Below are positions 1-6,730 of a DNA stretch of 6,883 bases, one piece after another; position 1 is the stretch's first letter; each line of letters begins with the position of its first letter. The position numbers and the translations under genes are program-made. Origin of the DNA: an uncultured Prevotella sp. (lineage in GTDB: Bacteria > Bacteroidota > Bacteroidia > Bacteroidales > Bacteroidaceae); the NCBI GenBank assembly GCA_947304695.1, contig CAMZBS010000090.1, positions 1 to 6,883 of the forward strand, in the 5' to 3' direction. The notes under the pieces are model-generated. The model did no database searches. It had not been told where the DNA came from and saw only the letters and a program-made list of their open reading frames with translations.

Positions 1-717
1 AATGGCCTTCACGCGGTCGTCGAACTTCTCGCCGTTGACTCCGACAATCTCGCCCTTCTCGAACTCAATCTTCAGCAGTGACTCGGGCTCTTTGGCGGTG
101 ACGTGCTTCAGATAAGCCTCCTCAGGCAGGCCCTGGGTGGGGTCGAGCAGTTCGCCACCGCAGATGCTGGTGCCCCAGATGCCCACGTTGTAGGAGTATT
201 TCAGCTTGGTGAAGTCGGCAAAGAAGCCGTGCTCGTTCAGGAAGTCCACTTCCTCCTTGCGGGTCAGCTTCTTGTCGCGTGTCAGCGTGATGATCTCCAC
301 GCCGGGAGCCATCACGAGGAACGTCATGTCGAAGCGTATCTGGTCGTTGCCTGCACCCGTGGAACCGTGGGCAATGGCATCGGCACCAATCTCCTTGGCA
401 TAGCGGGCGATGGCGATGGCCTGGAAGATGCGCTCACTGCTCACCGAGATGGGATAGCAGTTGTTGCGCAGCACATTGCCGAAGATCATGTATTTCAGCG
501 ACTTGGCGTAGTACTCCTGCGTCACGTCGAGCGTCACATACTGTACGGCACCCAGCTTGTAGGCGTTCTCTTCGTTCTTCTTCAGCTGTTCGTCGCTGAA
601 GCCGCCGGTATTGGCGCATGCGGCATAAACGTCGTAACCGTCCTGGGTCAGTTTCATCACGGTGTAGCTGGTGTCAAGTCCACCACTGAATGCTACTACA
701 ACTTTCTTCTTGCTCAT
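1..717 (-). CDS. argG: Argininosuccinate synthase, N-terminal 239 residues (runs off window)
   Basis: ArgG joins citrulline and aspartate using ATP to give argininosuccinate, the next-to-last step of arginine synthesis, in the cytoplasm. The minus strand reads open from an ATG at 717-715 to base 1, with no stop, so the 3' part lies outside the window; about 239 of the usual roughly 400 residues are present. The PP-loop ATP-binding motif SGGLDTS is at residues 11-17. The family signature HGSTGAGNDQIRFD is at 117-130, with the GAGNDQ core that contacts citrulline, aspartate and ATP. CYPISVSSERI at about 87-97 also fits the family. The start lies 15 bases after the stop of the upstream acyltransferase gene, in an A/T-rich stretch without a Shine-Dalgarno sequence, as is normal in Bacteroidota. 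It is probably co-transcribed with argR. No frameshift or missing key residue is visible in the part seen. Confidence 0.96.
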   Translation of the reverse strand, partial: MSKKKVVVAFSGGLDTSYTVMKLTQDGYDVYAACANTGGFSDEQLKKNEENAYKLGAVQYVTLDVTQEYYAKSLKYMIFGNVLRNNCYPISVSSERIFQAIAIARYAKEIGADAIAHGSTGAGNDQIRFDMTFLVMAPGVEIITLTRDKKLTRKEEVDFLNEHGFFADFTKLKYSYNVGIWGTSICGGELLDPTQGLPEEAYLKHVTAKEPESLLKIEFEKGEIVGVNGEKFDDRVKAI

Positions 718-732
718 ATCTTTTATTTGTTT

Positions 733-1347
733 TTAGTTTTCATCAATTTCTTCCAAATGGCGGATGCGTGCCAGCACCTCTTCTGGAATCTTGGCTGGCA
801 GTTGCTCGGTAGGGTCGAAGAGCATGCCAGTGCAAATGCAGTATTTACGGCCGGTGCGGTGAAGCACATCGACGTTGATGCAGCCTTCGCAGCCACGCCA
901 GAAAGACTCGTCGTCGGTCAGTTCGGCAAACGTCACGGGCTTGTAGCCCAGCTCGGTGTTCATCTTCATCACCGCAGCACCGCTTGTCAGCGAGAATATC
1001 TTGGCATGCGGCCAGCGGGTGCGGGCCAGTGTGAAGGTCATGTCCTTGATGCGCTTGGCCAGTCCCAGACCACGGAAGTCGGGGTGAACAATGAGGCCCG
1101 ATGTGGTGACATACTGCTTGTTGCCCCAGGTCTCGATATAGCTGAAACCGGCAAAGCGTCCGTCGCTCTTGCGAAGGGCAATCACGGCTTTAGCCTCGTT
1201 CATCTTGTTGGCCAGATATTCGTGGGTGCGCTTGGCAATACCAGTGCCGCGCACCTTGGCTGCCTCGGCAATGGTGTCGAGGATGGTGTCCACGTAGATT
1301 TCGTGCTCTGGGGCAGCCACCAATACTTCTATTTCTTCTTTCTCCAT
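733..1347 (-). CDS. GNAT-family N-acyltransferase of the arginine operon; candidate N-acyl(succinyl/acetyl)glutamate synthase
   Basis: This is a 204-residue cytoplasmic protein with one GNAT domain. Seen: the acyl-CoA-binding motif A, VHPDFRGLGLAKRI, at residues 87-100 with R92-G93-L94-G95, after a beta strand (TTSGLIV); a later SLTSGAAVMKMNTELGYKPV segment (119-138) has the typical LGY of the GNAT C-terminal half. The last third is unusual: four cysteines (C153, C156, C170, C172) form CxxC and CxC pairs that could bind a metal. It sits between argR and argG with gaps of 29 and 15 bases. Family knowledge: Bacteroides makes arginine through succinylated intermediates and lacks a classical ArgA; as I recall, a GNAT protein at this locus in B. 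thetaiotaomicron has been proposed for the first acylation of glutamate. The GNAT call is firm. The substrate is inferred from context; another amine acceptor remains possible. The start ATG at 1347 is preceded by an AT-rich stretch with no Shine-Dalgarno sequence. Confidence 0.9.
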   Translation of the reverse strand: MEKEEIEVLVAAPEHEIYVDTILDTIAEAAKVRGTGIAKRTHEYLANKMNEAKAVIALRKSDGRFAGFSYIETWGNKQYVTTSGLIVHPDFRGLGLAKRIKDMTFTLARTRWPHAKIFSLTSGAAVMKMNTELGYKPVTFAELTDDESFWRGCEGCINVDVLHRTGRKYCICTGMLFDPTEQLPAKIPEEVLARIRHLEEIDEN

Positions 1348-1376
1348 ATTATAATATAAAGCGGTAGCTATTTTCT

Positions 1377-1853
1377 TTATTTAAGATTAGGCACTACTTT
1401 GGCCAGTTCGCTGATGACTTCCCGCTGGCTGACACCTTCCTTGATGACAACGAAAATGGTGTCGGCTCCGGCAATGGTTCCCAGCAGACAAGGCAGCGCG
1501 CTGTTGTCGATGTTCCAGGCAATGCTGCTGGCGTAGCCGGGACGGGTCTTGATGACAGCCATGTTGCCGGAGAAGTTGATGCTCATGAAACCGGGCATCT
1601 CCATCATCTCACGAACTGACGACGGGGTGGACACACGTTTATAGACCGACTCGTTGGGCAGTACATAAACGTAGTTGCCGCCCATGGTGGCGGCCTTGGC
1701 CACCTTCAGCTGTTTCAAGTCGCGGCTCAGCGTGGCCTGGGTCAGTTTGAAACCTTCCTTTTGCAGTGCGCTCAACAGTTCTTCCTGGCTTCCCAGTTGT
1801 TGGCTCGAAATGATGAGCCTCAATGCTTCCAGTCTGTTGTTCTTTACTTTCAT
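1377..1853 (-). CDS. argR: Arginine repressor ArgR
   Basis: A 158-residue transcription regulator of normal family length (about 150-160). The N-terminal winged-helix DNA-binding domain covers about residues 1-70: SQEELLSALQKEG at 22-34 and the recognition helix TQATLSRDLKQL at 38-49, matching the family's (T/V)QATLSRDL signature. A linker leads to the C-terminal oligomerisation and arginine-binding domain (about 88-158) with the hallmark GTIAG at 125-129 and DTIFVV at 131-136. In the E. coli protein this motif carries two aspartates (D128, D129) that contact arginine; here the first is Ala130 and the second Asp131. E. coli Gln106 seems to be replaced by Ser109. ArgR proteins work as hexamers, usually repressing arginine synthesis genes. 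As first gene of the operon, behind its own promoter and a candidate ARG box, it probably autoregulates. The start is the ATG at 1853-1851; the stop is TAA. Confidence 0.96.
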   Translation of the reverse strand: MKVKNNRLEALRLIISSQQLGSQEELLSALQKEGFKLTQATLSRDLKQLKVAKAATMGGNYVYVLPNESVYKRVSTPSSVREMMEMPGFMSINFSGNMAVIKTRPGYASSIAWNIDNSALPCLLGTIAGADTIFVVIKEGVSQREVISELAKVVPNLK

Positions 1854-1867
1854 CTTTTTCTTTACAA

Positions 1868-1881
1868 AGAATATTTATACA
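1868..1881 (-). promoter_or_regulatory. Candidate ARG box (ArgR operator)
   Basis: On the minus strand this reads TGTATAAATATTCT. Against the ARG box consensus of other bacteria, TGAATWWWWATTCA, it differs at two of 14 positions. It lies just after the predicted argR transcription start and before the argR ATG, where a bound repressor would block the promoter. The match is suggestive only: the region is AT-rich, which raises chance matches, and the Bacteroidota ArgR site may differ. Confidence 0.4.
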
Positions 1882-1892
1882 AAATTTGGGTG

Positions 1893-1924
1893 CAAAAGTA
1901 CATTATTTCTTGCATATAACCAAA
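1893..1924 (-). promoter_or_regulatory. Promoter of the argR-GNAT-argG operon
   Basis: The minus strand has TTTG at 1924-1921, 20 bases of spacer, then TACTTTTG at 1900-1893. These match the Bacteroidota primary sigma consensus TTTG (-33) and TAnnTTTG (-7). Transcription would start near 1884-1888 and give a leader of about 35 bases before argR. The same TACTTTTGCAC core occurs at the promoter of the large gene (6668-6678). Confidence 0.75.
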
Positions 1925-1965
1925 GATATGTATATGTTTTTGTTGGAAATATGCTAAAAACATGC

Positions 1966-1980
1966 TTTTCTGACAGAAAA
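1966..1980. repeat. 15-base perfect palindrome in the argR upstream region
   Basis: TTTTCTG and CAGAAAA flank a single central A, giving a perfect 7-base inverted repeat. It overlaps the T-tract of the large gene's terminator (1977-1982) and lies about 40 bases upstream of the argR -33 element. It could be a dimeric regulator site, or a by-product of the A/T tract. It is too short to support a stable hairpin with a one-base loop, so a DNA-level role would be needed. Confidence 0.35.
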
Positions 1981-2016
1981 AAGTGGCACCCATCGCTGCA
2001 ATGCAATGGGTGCCAC
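1977..2016 (-). terminator. Rho-independent terminator of the large secreted-protein gene
   Basis: GTGGCACCCAT (1983-1993) and ATGGGTGCCAC (2006-2016) form a perfect 11-bp stem with a 12-base loop. Read on the minus strand, the stem is followed directly by six T (1982-1977). It begins 24 bases after the TAA of the large gene, and it separates that gene from the arginine operon promoter. On the plus strand no T-run follows, so it acts on minus-strand transcripts. Confidence 0.93.
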
Positions 2017-2040
2017 ACCAAAATTAATGATGGAAAAGAC

Positions 2041-5000
2041 TTATTTCACAATCACTTTCTTGCCGTCGATAACATAGAGTCCCTTTTGGGTCTTCTGTAT
2101 CTTCTGGCCGTTCAGGTTGAAGATGGTCTTGCCTGCTTTGACAACCTCTACGCTCTTGATGCCGACAGAGGTGTTGAAGGCTGCTTCGGCTCCCTTCAGC
2201 GATGCCAGTGCAGCAGTCAGGGTTTCGGCAGAAGCTCCCTCGGTTCCGGCAGCGGCCTTGGCAGCATCAATGGCTGCAGACAGTTTGGCTTTGTCCTCCT
2301 CGGAACCACCTGTCAGCAACAGTGCTTCGGCAGCGGCAATCTCAGCCTCAAGAGCCTTCTTGGCGGTAGCGGGGGCATTCAGGGCATACTTCACGTTCTT
2401 GAACGACAGCCAGCTGATGTTGTTGTCGGCAGCCACGTTGAACTTGATTTTCAGCACGCCGTCCTCGGCAACAGTGCCTGTAGCAGTGAACTCCTTCAGG
2501 AAGAACTGGCTTGTGCCCACCTGATCACCAGCAGCCACGTCGACAGCCTCGCCGTCGTTAGCCTGGAATGTAATGCCGTAGGCAGGTGCCTCGGCACCAT
2601 TCTTCATGCGAACACGTACCCAAGCCGTCACGTCGTATTCACCGGCAGGCAGGTTGGTCATCGTAGCGGTCAGCGTGCGCTCACCCAGTGAGTTGGCGTC
2701 GCCAGTCCAGTACTCGAAGAAAGGTACGGTGAAGTTGGTGCCGTCGTTCTCACCCTCAGTCGACCAGGTGTTGATATAGTAAGGAGCCGGGTCGATGAAG
2801 TCGGGATTGGTGTCCCATGCTGAGAGCAGGAAGTTGTCCACGATGTTGGCATCGTGCCAGCCAGTGGTCTTCTCGGGATTCTCCGTCTTGGCAGCCACCT
2901 CGTCGCTGAGCAGGCCAGCCTCGTAGTCAGCCGTTAAGCTGGTGTACGTGTTATTATAGTTGTTGAACTCGTCCTCAGTATAGACATTGGTGTTGTCCAT
3001 CTGGTGCTTCATGGCATCCAGGGCTTCCTTGGCTTTAGCGTATGCAGCCACACTGTTGTTGGCAGTAGCGGTGGCCTTGATCAATGCATCCGCAGCAGCG
3101 GCCAATGCATCGGCATTGCTCTTGTCTACATTGGCGGCAATGACAGCGTCGAGAGCGGTCTTGACTTCAGCGTTCATCTTGCCTTCCACGGCCTTTGCCT
3201 CGGCGAGTGCCGTTTCGTAAATGGCTGCCAGATCTTCAAGGTCGAAATCCTTGATGAAGAACAGGCGGAAGTTGTCGACTTTGTACCAGTACTTATTCAC
3301 GCCTTCGGCACCAATCGTAGCAGTGTTGTCAAGCACGTTGAACTCCAGTTCACCTTCAACGCCGACACCCTTGCCGCTTGGGCTGGCATCGATCTTCTTG
3401 CTCTTGCCGTTGGCATTCAGCTGCACCTGGTGGTCAGGATCGGTGGCGATGACGGCCTTCAGCTTGTAGAGACCGTTGGGAAGGTCGGTGACAGTCTGGC
3501 TGATAGCGTTACCGCTGCTCCAGATGTTGAAAATGTAGTTGCCGTCGCAGTTGGTCATGGTATAGGTACCATTGCTGTTCTCCTTGGCTCCGTGGTCATT
3601 GCTGGGGTCATAGGTCCAGCCAGTTGTTCCGTCTTCGAAGCTCGGGTTGACAATCTTGCTGGTCATGTCGGTACCCTCCTCTTCAGCAGGTTCTTCCTCA
3701 GCATCATCAATGCGAGTCAGTGTCCAGGGACCAATCACGGTATAGTCGCCAGCCTCGGGCTGAGCGGTTTTCACGATACCAATGGTCACAGGGCCGTCTT
3801 CTGCATTGTTGAACACCACTTCGTTCACATACTGACCGGCCTCGAACCATGCCGTAACAGCAGCACTCGAGTTGGGAACGTATTTGTCATTCACAATCGC
3901 AGAACCGTTGCCGTTAGCATAGTCGGTTTCAGAAGCACCGTCGTAGCGGTTCTGAACAGCAGCCTCAACGGTCTTCTTGCCAACGGTAGCATAAAGCTTA
4001 GCCAGCTTGGTCTCAGTGCCGGCAGCAATAGCGGCAGCCTCGACAGCTTCGTCACCACCGTAGCGATAAGCAGCCTGTGCGGTGAGCTTATACTTGCCTG
4101 CGGGCAGGTTCTCAATGGTCTGCTTGAAGTCGAACTGGGCGTTGTTGCCAGCCTTCACGATACCTGAGCCGTCAGTGCCCTTAGTGCCGGTTGCATCGAA
4201 GCCACCTTCACCCTTCAGGTCGGCGTTGACAATATAATTGGTATAATCGACAACCTCAGACTCAAGAGCCAGATGGCTGACGTAAAGCGCAGGCGTTTGA
4301 GCGTGAGGATTATTGGTTGTACCAGCAGCAATACCCAGACTGATGTCTACGGTTGCAGGCTCTGTAAGGGCGAAACGGATGGTGTGGGTTGTCCAGGGAG
4401 TGGCACCATACATCCATTCAGTTTTTTCGTCAACACAAACAGTTTCGGGTGTGATCACCTTAAACAGACTCTCATATTTATCGGCCCTTGTGCCGCTGTT
4501 GGTGTTCTCCACATCATAGGTCAGTTTGTAGTGGCCTGCGGGAAGCGTAGCCGTTGTCTGGGTCACTGCAGCATGTCCGCCCCAGCGCATTTCCAGACCA
4601 AGGGCATACTCGGTTGCGAGATGGGTCTCGTCAACGGTAGAGGCAGGGAAATCGCTTCTCACCTGATAAGTGCCGATAAGACCATTGCCGATCTCGAAGA
4701 ATGAGTCGCTGTGGTCTTGCGTCCATCCATCGAGCGAAGCAAAGTCAGCATCAACGATGATGGGAGTGGGATCCACAACGGGAGCTTTCTCCTTGAACAC
4801 CTCATATTTTGTGATGGCTTTGTCAAAGCGGTTCATTGCCCAAGTTTCATCGCCAGTCAGAACCAAAGTGCTTACTGCGGTTCCATATCCAGGATGGTAA
4901 GTGATAAGTGCATATTTTCCTTCAGGGTCGGCAATGCCGATGGTTCCCGTGGTTATAGCAGGTGATGATGCCTCTACGCCATCAGTTCCCAGTACGTGTA

Positions 5001-6468
5001 CGGGATACATGGCACCAAGTCCCGTGAAAATCTGAAGTGTCTTTCCGGTTTCGTTGAACTCAACGGTCAGTCCTTCAAGAATGTCGGTTTCTGAAGCAGT
5101 CTCAGATGCGAAATTGTACCAATAGGCATCACGAGCTTCGGCAAATCCCTTACCAGCCCACTGATTGTTGCTACCTACTACTTTCTGTTCGTCATATTTC
5201 ACCCAGTTGCTTGTAACGGTTGTGGGGTCAAGAGTCGTCACGTCGACCGAATTCAACTGCTCCATTTCTACGTTTTCAAATGTGTAGGTCGTAGAAGCGT
5301 AGCCTTCTGCCGAAGCGGTGAAAGTATATGTGCCACCTTCGGTAGCTTCGATAGGTCCGGTAACGGCTGCACCGGTGATGGCAGAGCCTTCGCCTGAAGG
5401 AACAAAGTCGTAGGTGATGGTTGCTGTGGGCTTCAGGAGAACGCCAGAGTTATCAATGCTTACGCTGAATGTCTTGCCATATCCTGCAGTAATATTAGTA
5501 AGACTGAGCTTGATGTCAGCCAGAGAAACAGAACCAGTGGTAACGTCTAATTTTACCTGCTCAGAAGTGGCTTCTCCGTTGGTAGTCCAAATCACGAGCT
5601 CACCGTCTTGTGTCACCGTAATCTGGGTCTCGGCTGCCGTTGAAGTCTGCTCTTCACCACCAGGAACAATATAGTGCAAGGTTTCACCGTCACCAATAGT
5701 TGCAGTATAGATGCGGTCGTTGCCGCTCACTTTTGTGAGTTCAATCGCTGGAATGTTGGCAATAGCTTCGTTGGTCAGATATGTCAGCTTCAGTTCGTCA
5801 ATAGCATAGCAGCCCAAACTACTTACTTGAAGAGCTATTTTTGTTGGTGTGACATTGTTTTCTGAAACATTAACGTTGTCAATAACTGCATCACCACCAT
5901 TGGCAGGCGCAACTGTAAGTTTTACGCCATCTTCTTTACTGCCTGTCATCGTGAACTTATACCAGAGGCTTGAGGTATTCAGTGCGTCAATGCTGGTTTC
6001 TTTTCCACGCGTGCTTTTGTTGCAGGGTGCGCATGCAATGGTTTTATCTAAAATGTTAATGGTGTTCTGGAAGTTCGCTATGTCTTCAAGTGAAACAAGT
6101 TCAGTCTCTCCTGCATATACTTTTGTATATCCATATCCGTTGGAACTGCCATTGCAACCGCTGTAGCCTGCCCAATAAAAGGTCAAAGTCCAGTTTTCCT
6201 CGCTTAAATCCTGGTCAGTAATTTCGATGTTGTTCCATCCACGGTCTGCACTTTTGAAATTACCGGACATAATTGCAAGGAATGTCGAATTCGTAACAAC
6301 TGAGGTTTTCGTATAATACAAGGTGGCATTCTTGCCAGCGGTAACTGTGGGCGATGCCTCATCGTTGAAACTGTAGTTTGTTACAATCTTGTCCGCTGCC
6401 CAAGCATTCGATACGCCCAGTATCATCAGCAAACACAGGAACAATGATTTCAGTAGATGTTTTTTCAT
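2041..6468 (-). CDS. Large modular secreted surface protein with T9SS type A sorting tail
   Basis: A 1475-residue exported protein of unknown target. Residues 1-24 are a Sec signal peptide (basic start, hydrophobic core, cleavage after NAWA) without a lipobox cysteine. Residues 25-235 are a beta-rich, possibly jelly-roll region with C105 and a CxxC at 146-149. Residues about 237-405 look like two small Ig/chitobiase-C-like segments, and 406-560 another beta region. Four related beta-sandwich modules follow (about 572-735, 742-920, 935-1073, 1197-1362), each with LP(A/N)GxY (642, 788, 996, 1273), resembling carbohydrate-binding or galactose-binding folds. Alanine-rich helical modules lie at 1074-1196 and 1365-1434. 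An acidic linker (DDAEEEPAEEEGTD) is at 921-934. The tail 1436-1475 (GIKSVEVV, NLNGQKI, KGLYVIDGKKVIVK) is a T9SS type A sorting signal, so the protein should cross the outer membrane and be anchored or released. No enzyme domain is recognised; glycan binding or adhesion is inferred. It has its own promoter, a long leader and a terminator, so it is probably monocistronic. The start ATG opens directly into the signal peptide. Confidence 0.93.
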   Translation of the reverse strand: MKKHLLKSLFLCLLMILGVSNAWAADKIVTNYSFNDEASPTVTAGKNATLYYTKTSVVTNSTFLAIMSGNFKSADRGWNNIEITDQDLSEENWTLTFYWAGYSGCNGSSNGYGYTKVYAGETELVSLEDIANFQNTINILDKTIACAPCNKSTRGKETSIDALNTSSLWYKFTMTGSKEDGVKLTVAPANGGDAVIDNVNVSENNVTPTKIALQVSSLGCYAIDELKLTYLTNEAIANIPAIELTKVSGNDRIYTATIGDGETLHYIVPGGEEQTSTAAETQITVTQDGELVIWTTNGEATSEQVKLDVTTGSVSLADIKLSLTNITAGYGKTFSVSIDNSGVLLKPTATITYDFVPSGEGSAITGAAVTGPIEATEGGTYTFTASAEGYASTTYTFENVEMEQLNSVDVTTLDPTTVTSNWVKYDEQKVVGSNNQWAGKGFAEARDAYWYNFASETASETDILEGLTVEFNETGKTLQIFTGLGAMYPVHVLGTDGVEASSPAITTGTIGIADPEGKYALITYHPGYGTAVSTLVLTGDETWAMNRFDKAITKYEVFKEKAPVVDPTPIIVDADFASLDGWTQDHSDSFFEIGNGLIGTYQVRSDFPASTVDETHLATEYALGLEMRWGGHAAVTQTTATLPAGHYKLTYDVENTNSGTRADKYESLFKVITPETVCVDEKTEWMYGATPWTTHTIRFALTEPATVDISLGIAAGTTNNPHAQTPALYVSHLALESEVVDYTNYIVNADLKGEGGFDATGTKGTDGSGIVKAGNNAQFDFKQTIENLPAGKYKLTAQAAYRYGGDEAVEAAAIAAGTETKLAKLYATVGKKTVEAAVQNRYDGASETDYANGNGSAIVNDKYVPNSSAAVTAWFEAGQYVNEVVFNNAEDGPVTIGIVKTAQPEAGDYTVIGPWTLTRIDDAEEEPAEEEGTDMTSKIVNPSFEDGTTGWTYDPSNDHGAKENSNGTYTMTNCDGNYIFNIWSSGNAISQTVTDLPNGLYKLKAVIATDPDHQVQLNANGKSKKIDASPSGKGVGVEGELEFNVLDNTATIGAEGVNKYWYKVDNFRLFFIKDFDLEDLAAIYETALAEAKAVEGKMNAEVKTALDAVIAANVDKSNADALAAAADALIKATATANNSVAAYAKAKEALDAMKHQMDNTNVYTEDEFNNYNNTYTSLTADYEAGLLSDEVAAKTENPEKTTGWHDANIVDNFLLSAWDTNPDFIDPAPYYINTWSTEGENDGTNFTVPFFEYWTGDANSLGERTLTATMTNLPAGEYDVTAWVRVRMKNGAEAPAYGITFQANDGEAVDVAAGDQVGTSQFFLKEFTATGTVAEDGVLKIKFNVAADNNISWLSFKNVKYALNAPATAKKALEAEIAAAEALLLTGGSEEDKAKLSAAIDAAKAAAGTEGASAETLTAALASLKGAEAAFNTSVGIKSVEVVKAGKTIFNLNGQKIQKTQKGLYVIDGKKVIVK

Positions 6469-6664
6469 TTTCTTGATTAGTTAGTAATTCTCTTCTTACG
6501 CCTTCCGGGCAGTGAGCGCAGGATTAGATGGTAGTTTTTTGATTGTTTGTGTCAGGCTGCTGCCCTGTGTCCTTCCAGTCTTAGTGGTAAGGCCAGCTTG
6601 ACCGTTCGTTTTGTTTTCTCTGTGTTCTTGAAATTTGAATTGTTTTTGGTTTTGTTTCGTTATA
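6469..6664 (-). promoter_or_regulatory. Long 5' leader of the large gene with switch-like RNA pairing
   Basis: From the predicted transcription start near 6664 to the ATG at 6468 there are about 195 untranslated bases with no ATG. The first part (6660-6605) is A/C-rich and G-poor, probably single stranded. The second (6604-6481) is GC-rich. Local pairings in it: CCTT-A-CC (6592-6586) with GGAAGG (6576-6571), and CAGG (6567-6564) with CCTG (6556-6553). Competing long-range pairings: GGGCAG (6565-6560) with CTGCCC (6512-6507), nested inside GCCTT (6593-6589) with AAGGC (6504-6500). GGAAGG occurs twice, so CCTTACC can pair with either copy. This suggests a structured cis-regulatory RNA, but I do not recognise a known riboswitch class. 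No T-run follows a stem, so a transcription attenuator is unlikely; control of translation or mRNA stability is more plausible. Confidence 0.5.
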
Positions 6665-6670
6665 TCTGTG

Positions 6671-6704
6671 CAAAAGTAATAAAAAATGATGTTGAATAGA
6701 TAAG
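6671..6704 (-). promoter_or_regulatory. Promoter of the large secreted-protein gene
   Basis: The minus strand has TACTTTTG at 6678-6671, a full match to the Bacteroidota -7 element TAnnTTTG, followed by CAC as in the argR promoter. The -33 element is weak: CTTA (6704-6701) at 22 bases, or TTTC (6707-6704) at 25. The weak -33 suggests help from an activator, or dependence on another sigma factor. Transcription should start near 6660-6664. Confidence 0.6.
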
Positions 6705-6730
6705 AAAGCCCTCCTTTTTAATATTTTTTT

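Noticed and set aside
103..1359. Plus-strand open frame of 418 codons
   Set aside because: It lies antisense across argG and the GNAT gene, which have clear family motifs. Its translation has no recognisable domain, and it reflects the high GC codon use of the real genes.
1675..2691. Plus-strand open frame of 338 codons across argR start, the intergenic region and the large gene's 3' end
   Set aside because: It runs through a terminator and a promoter that belong to the minus strand, and its translation is low-complexity with no domain.
3004..4167. Plus-strand open frame of 387 codons
   Set aside because: It is antisense to the large secreted protein, whose signal peptide, modules and sorting tail lie in a single uninterrupted frame. 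No promoter or domain supports it.
6481..6604. Possible c-di-GMP-I riboswitch because of an ACACAGGGCA-like string
   Set aside because: The rest of the class consensus (the two-hairpin layout with tetraloop and receptor) cannot be found. The leader is kept only as an unassigned structured RNA.
6705..6720. Minus-strand AAAAAGGAGGG resembling a strong Shine-Dalgarno sequence
   Set aside because: No start codon follows at a suitable distance, it lies upstream of the predicted transcription start, and Bacteroidota rarely use such sites.
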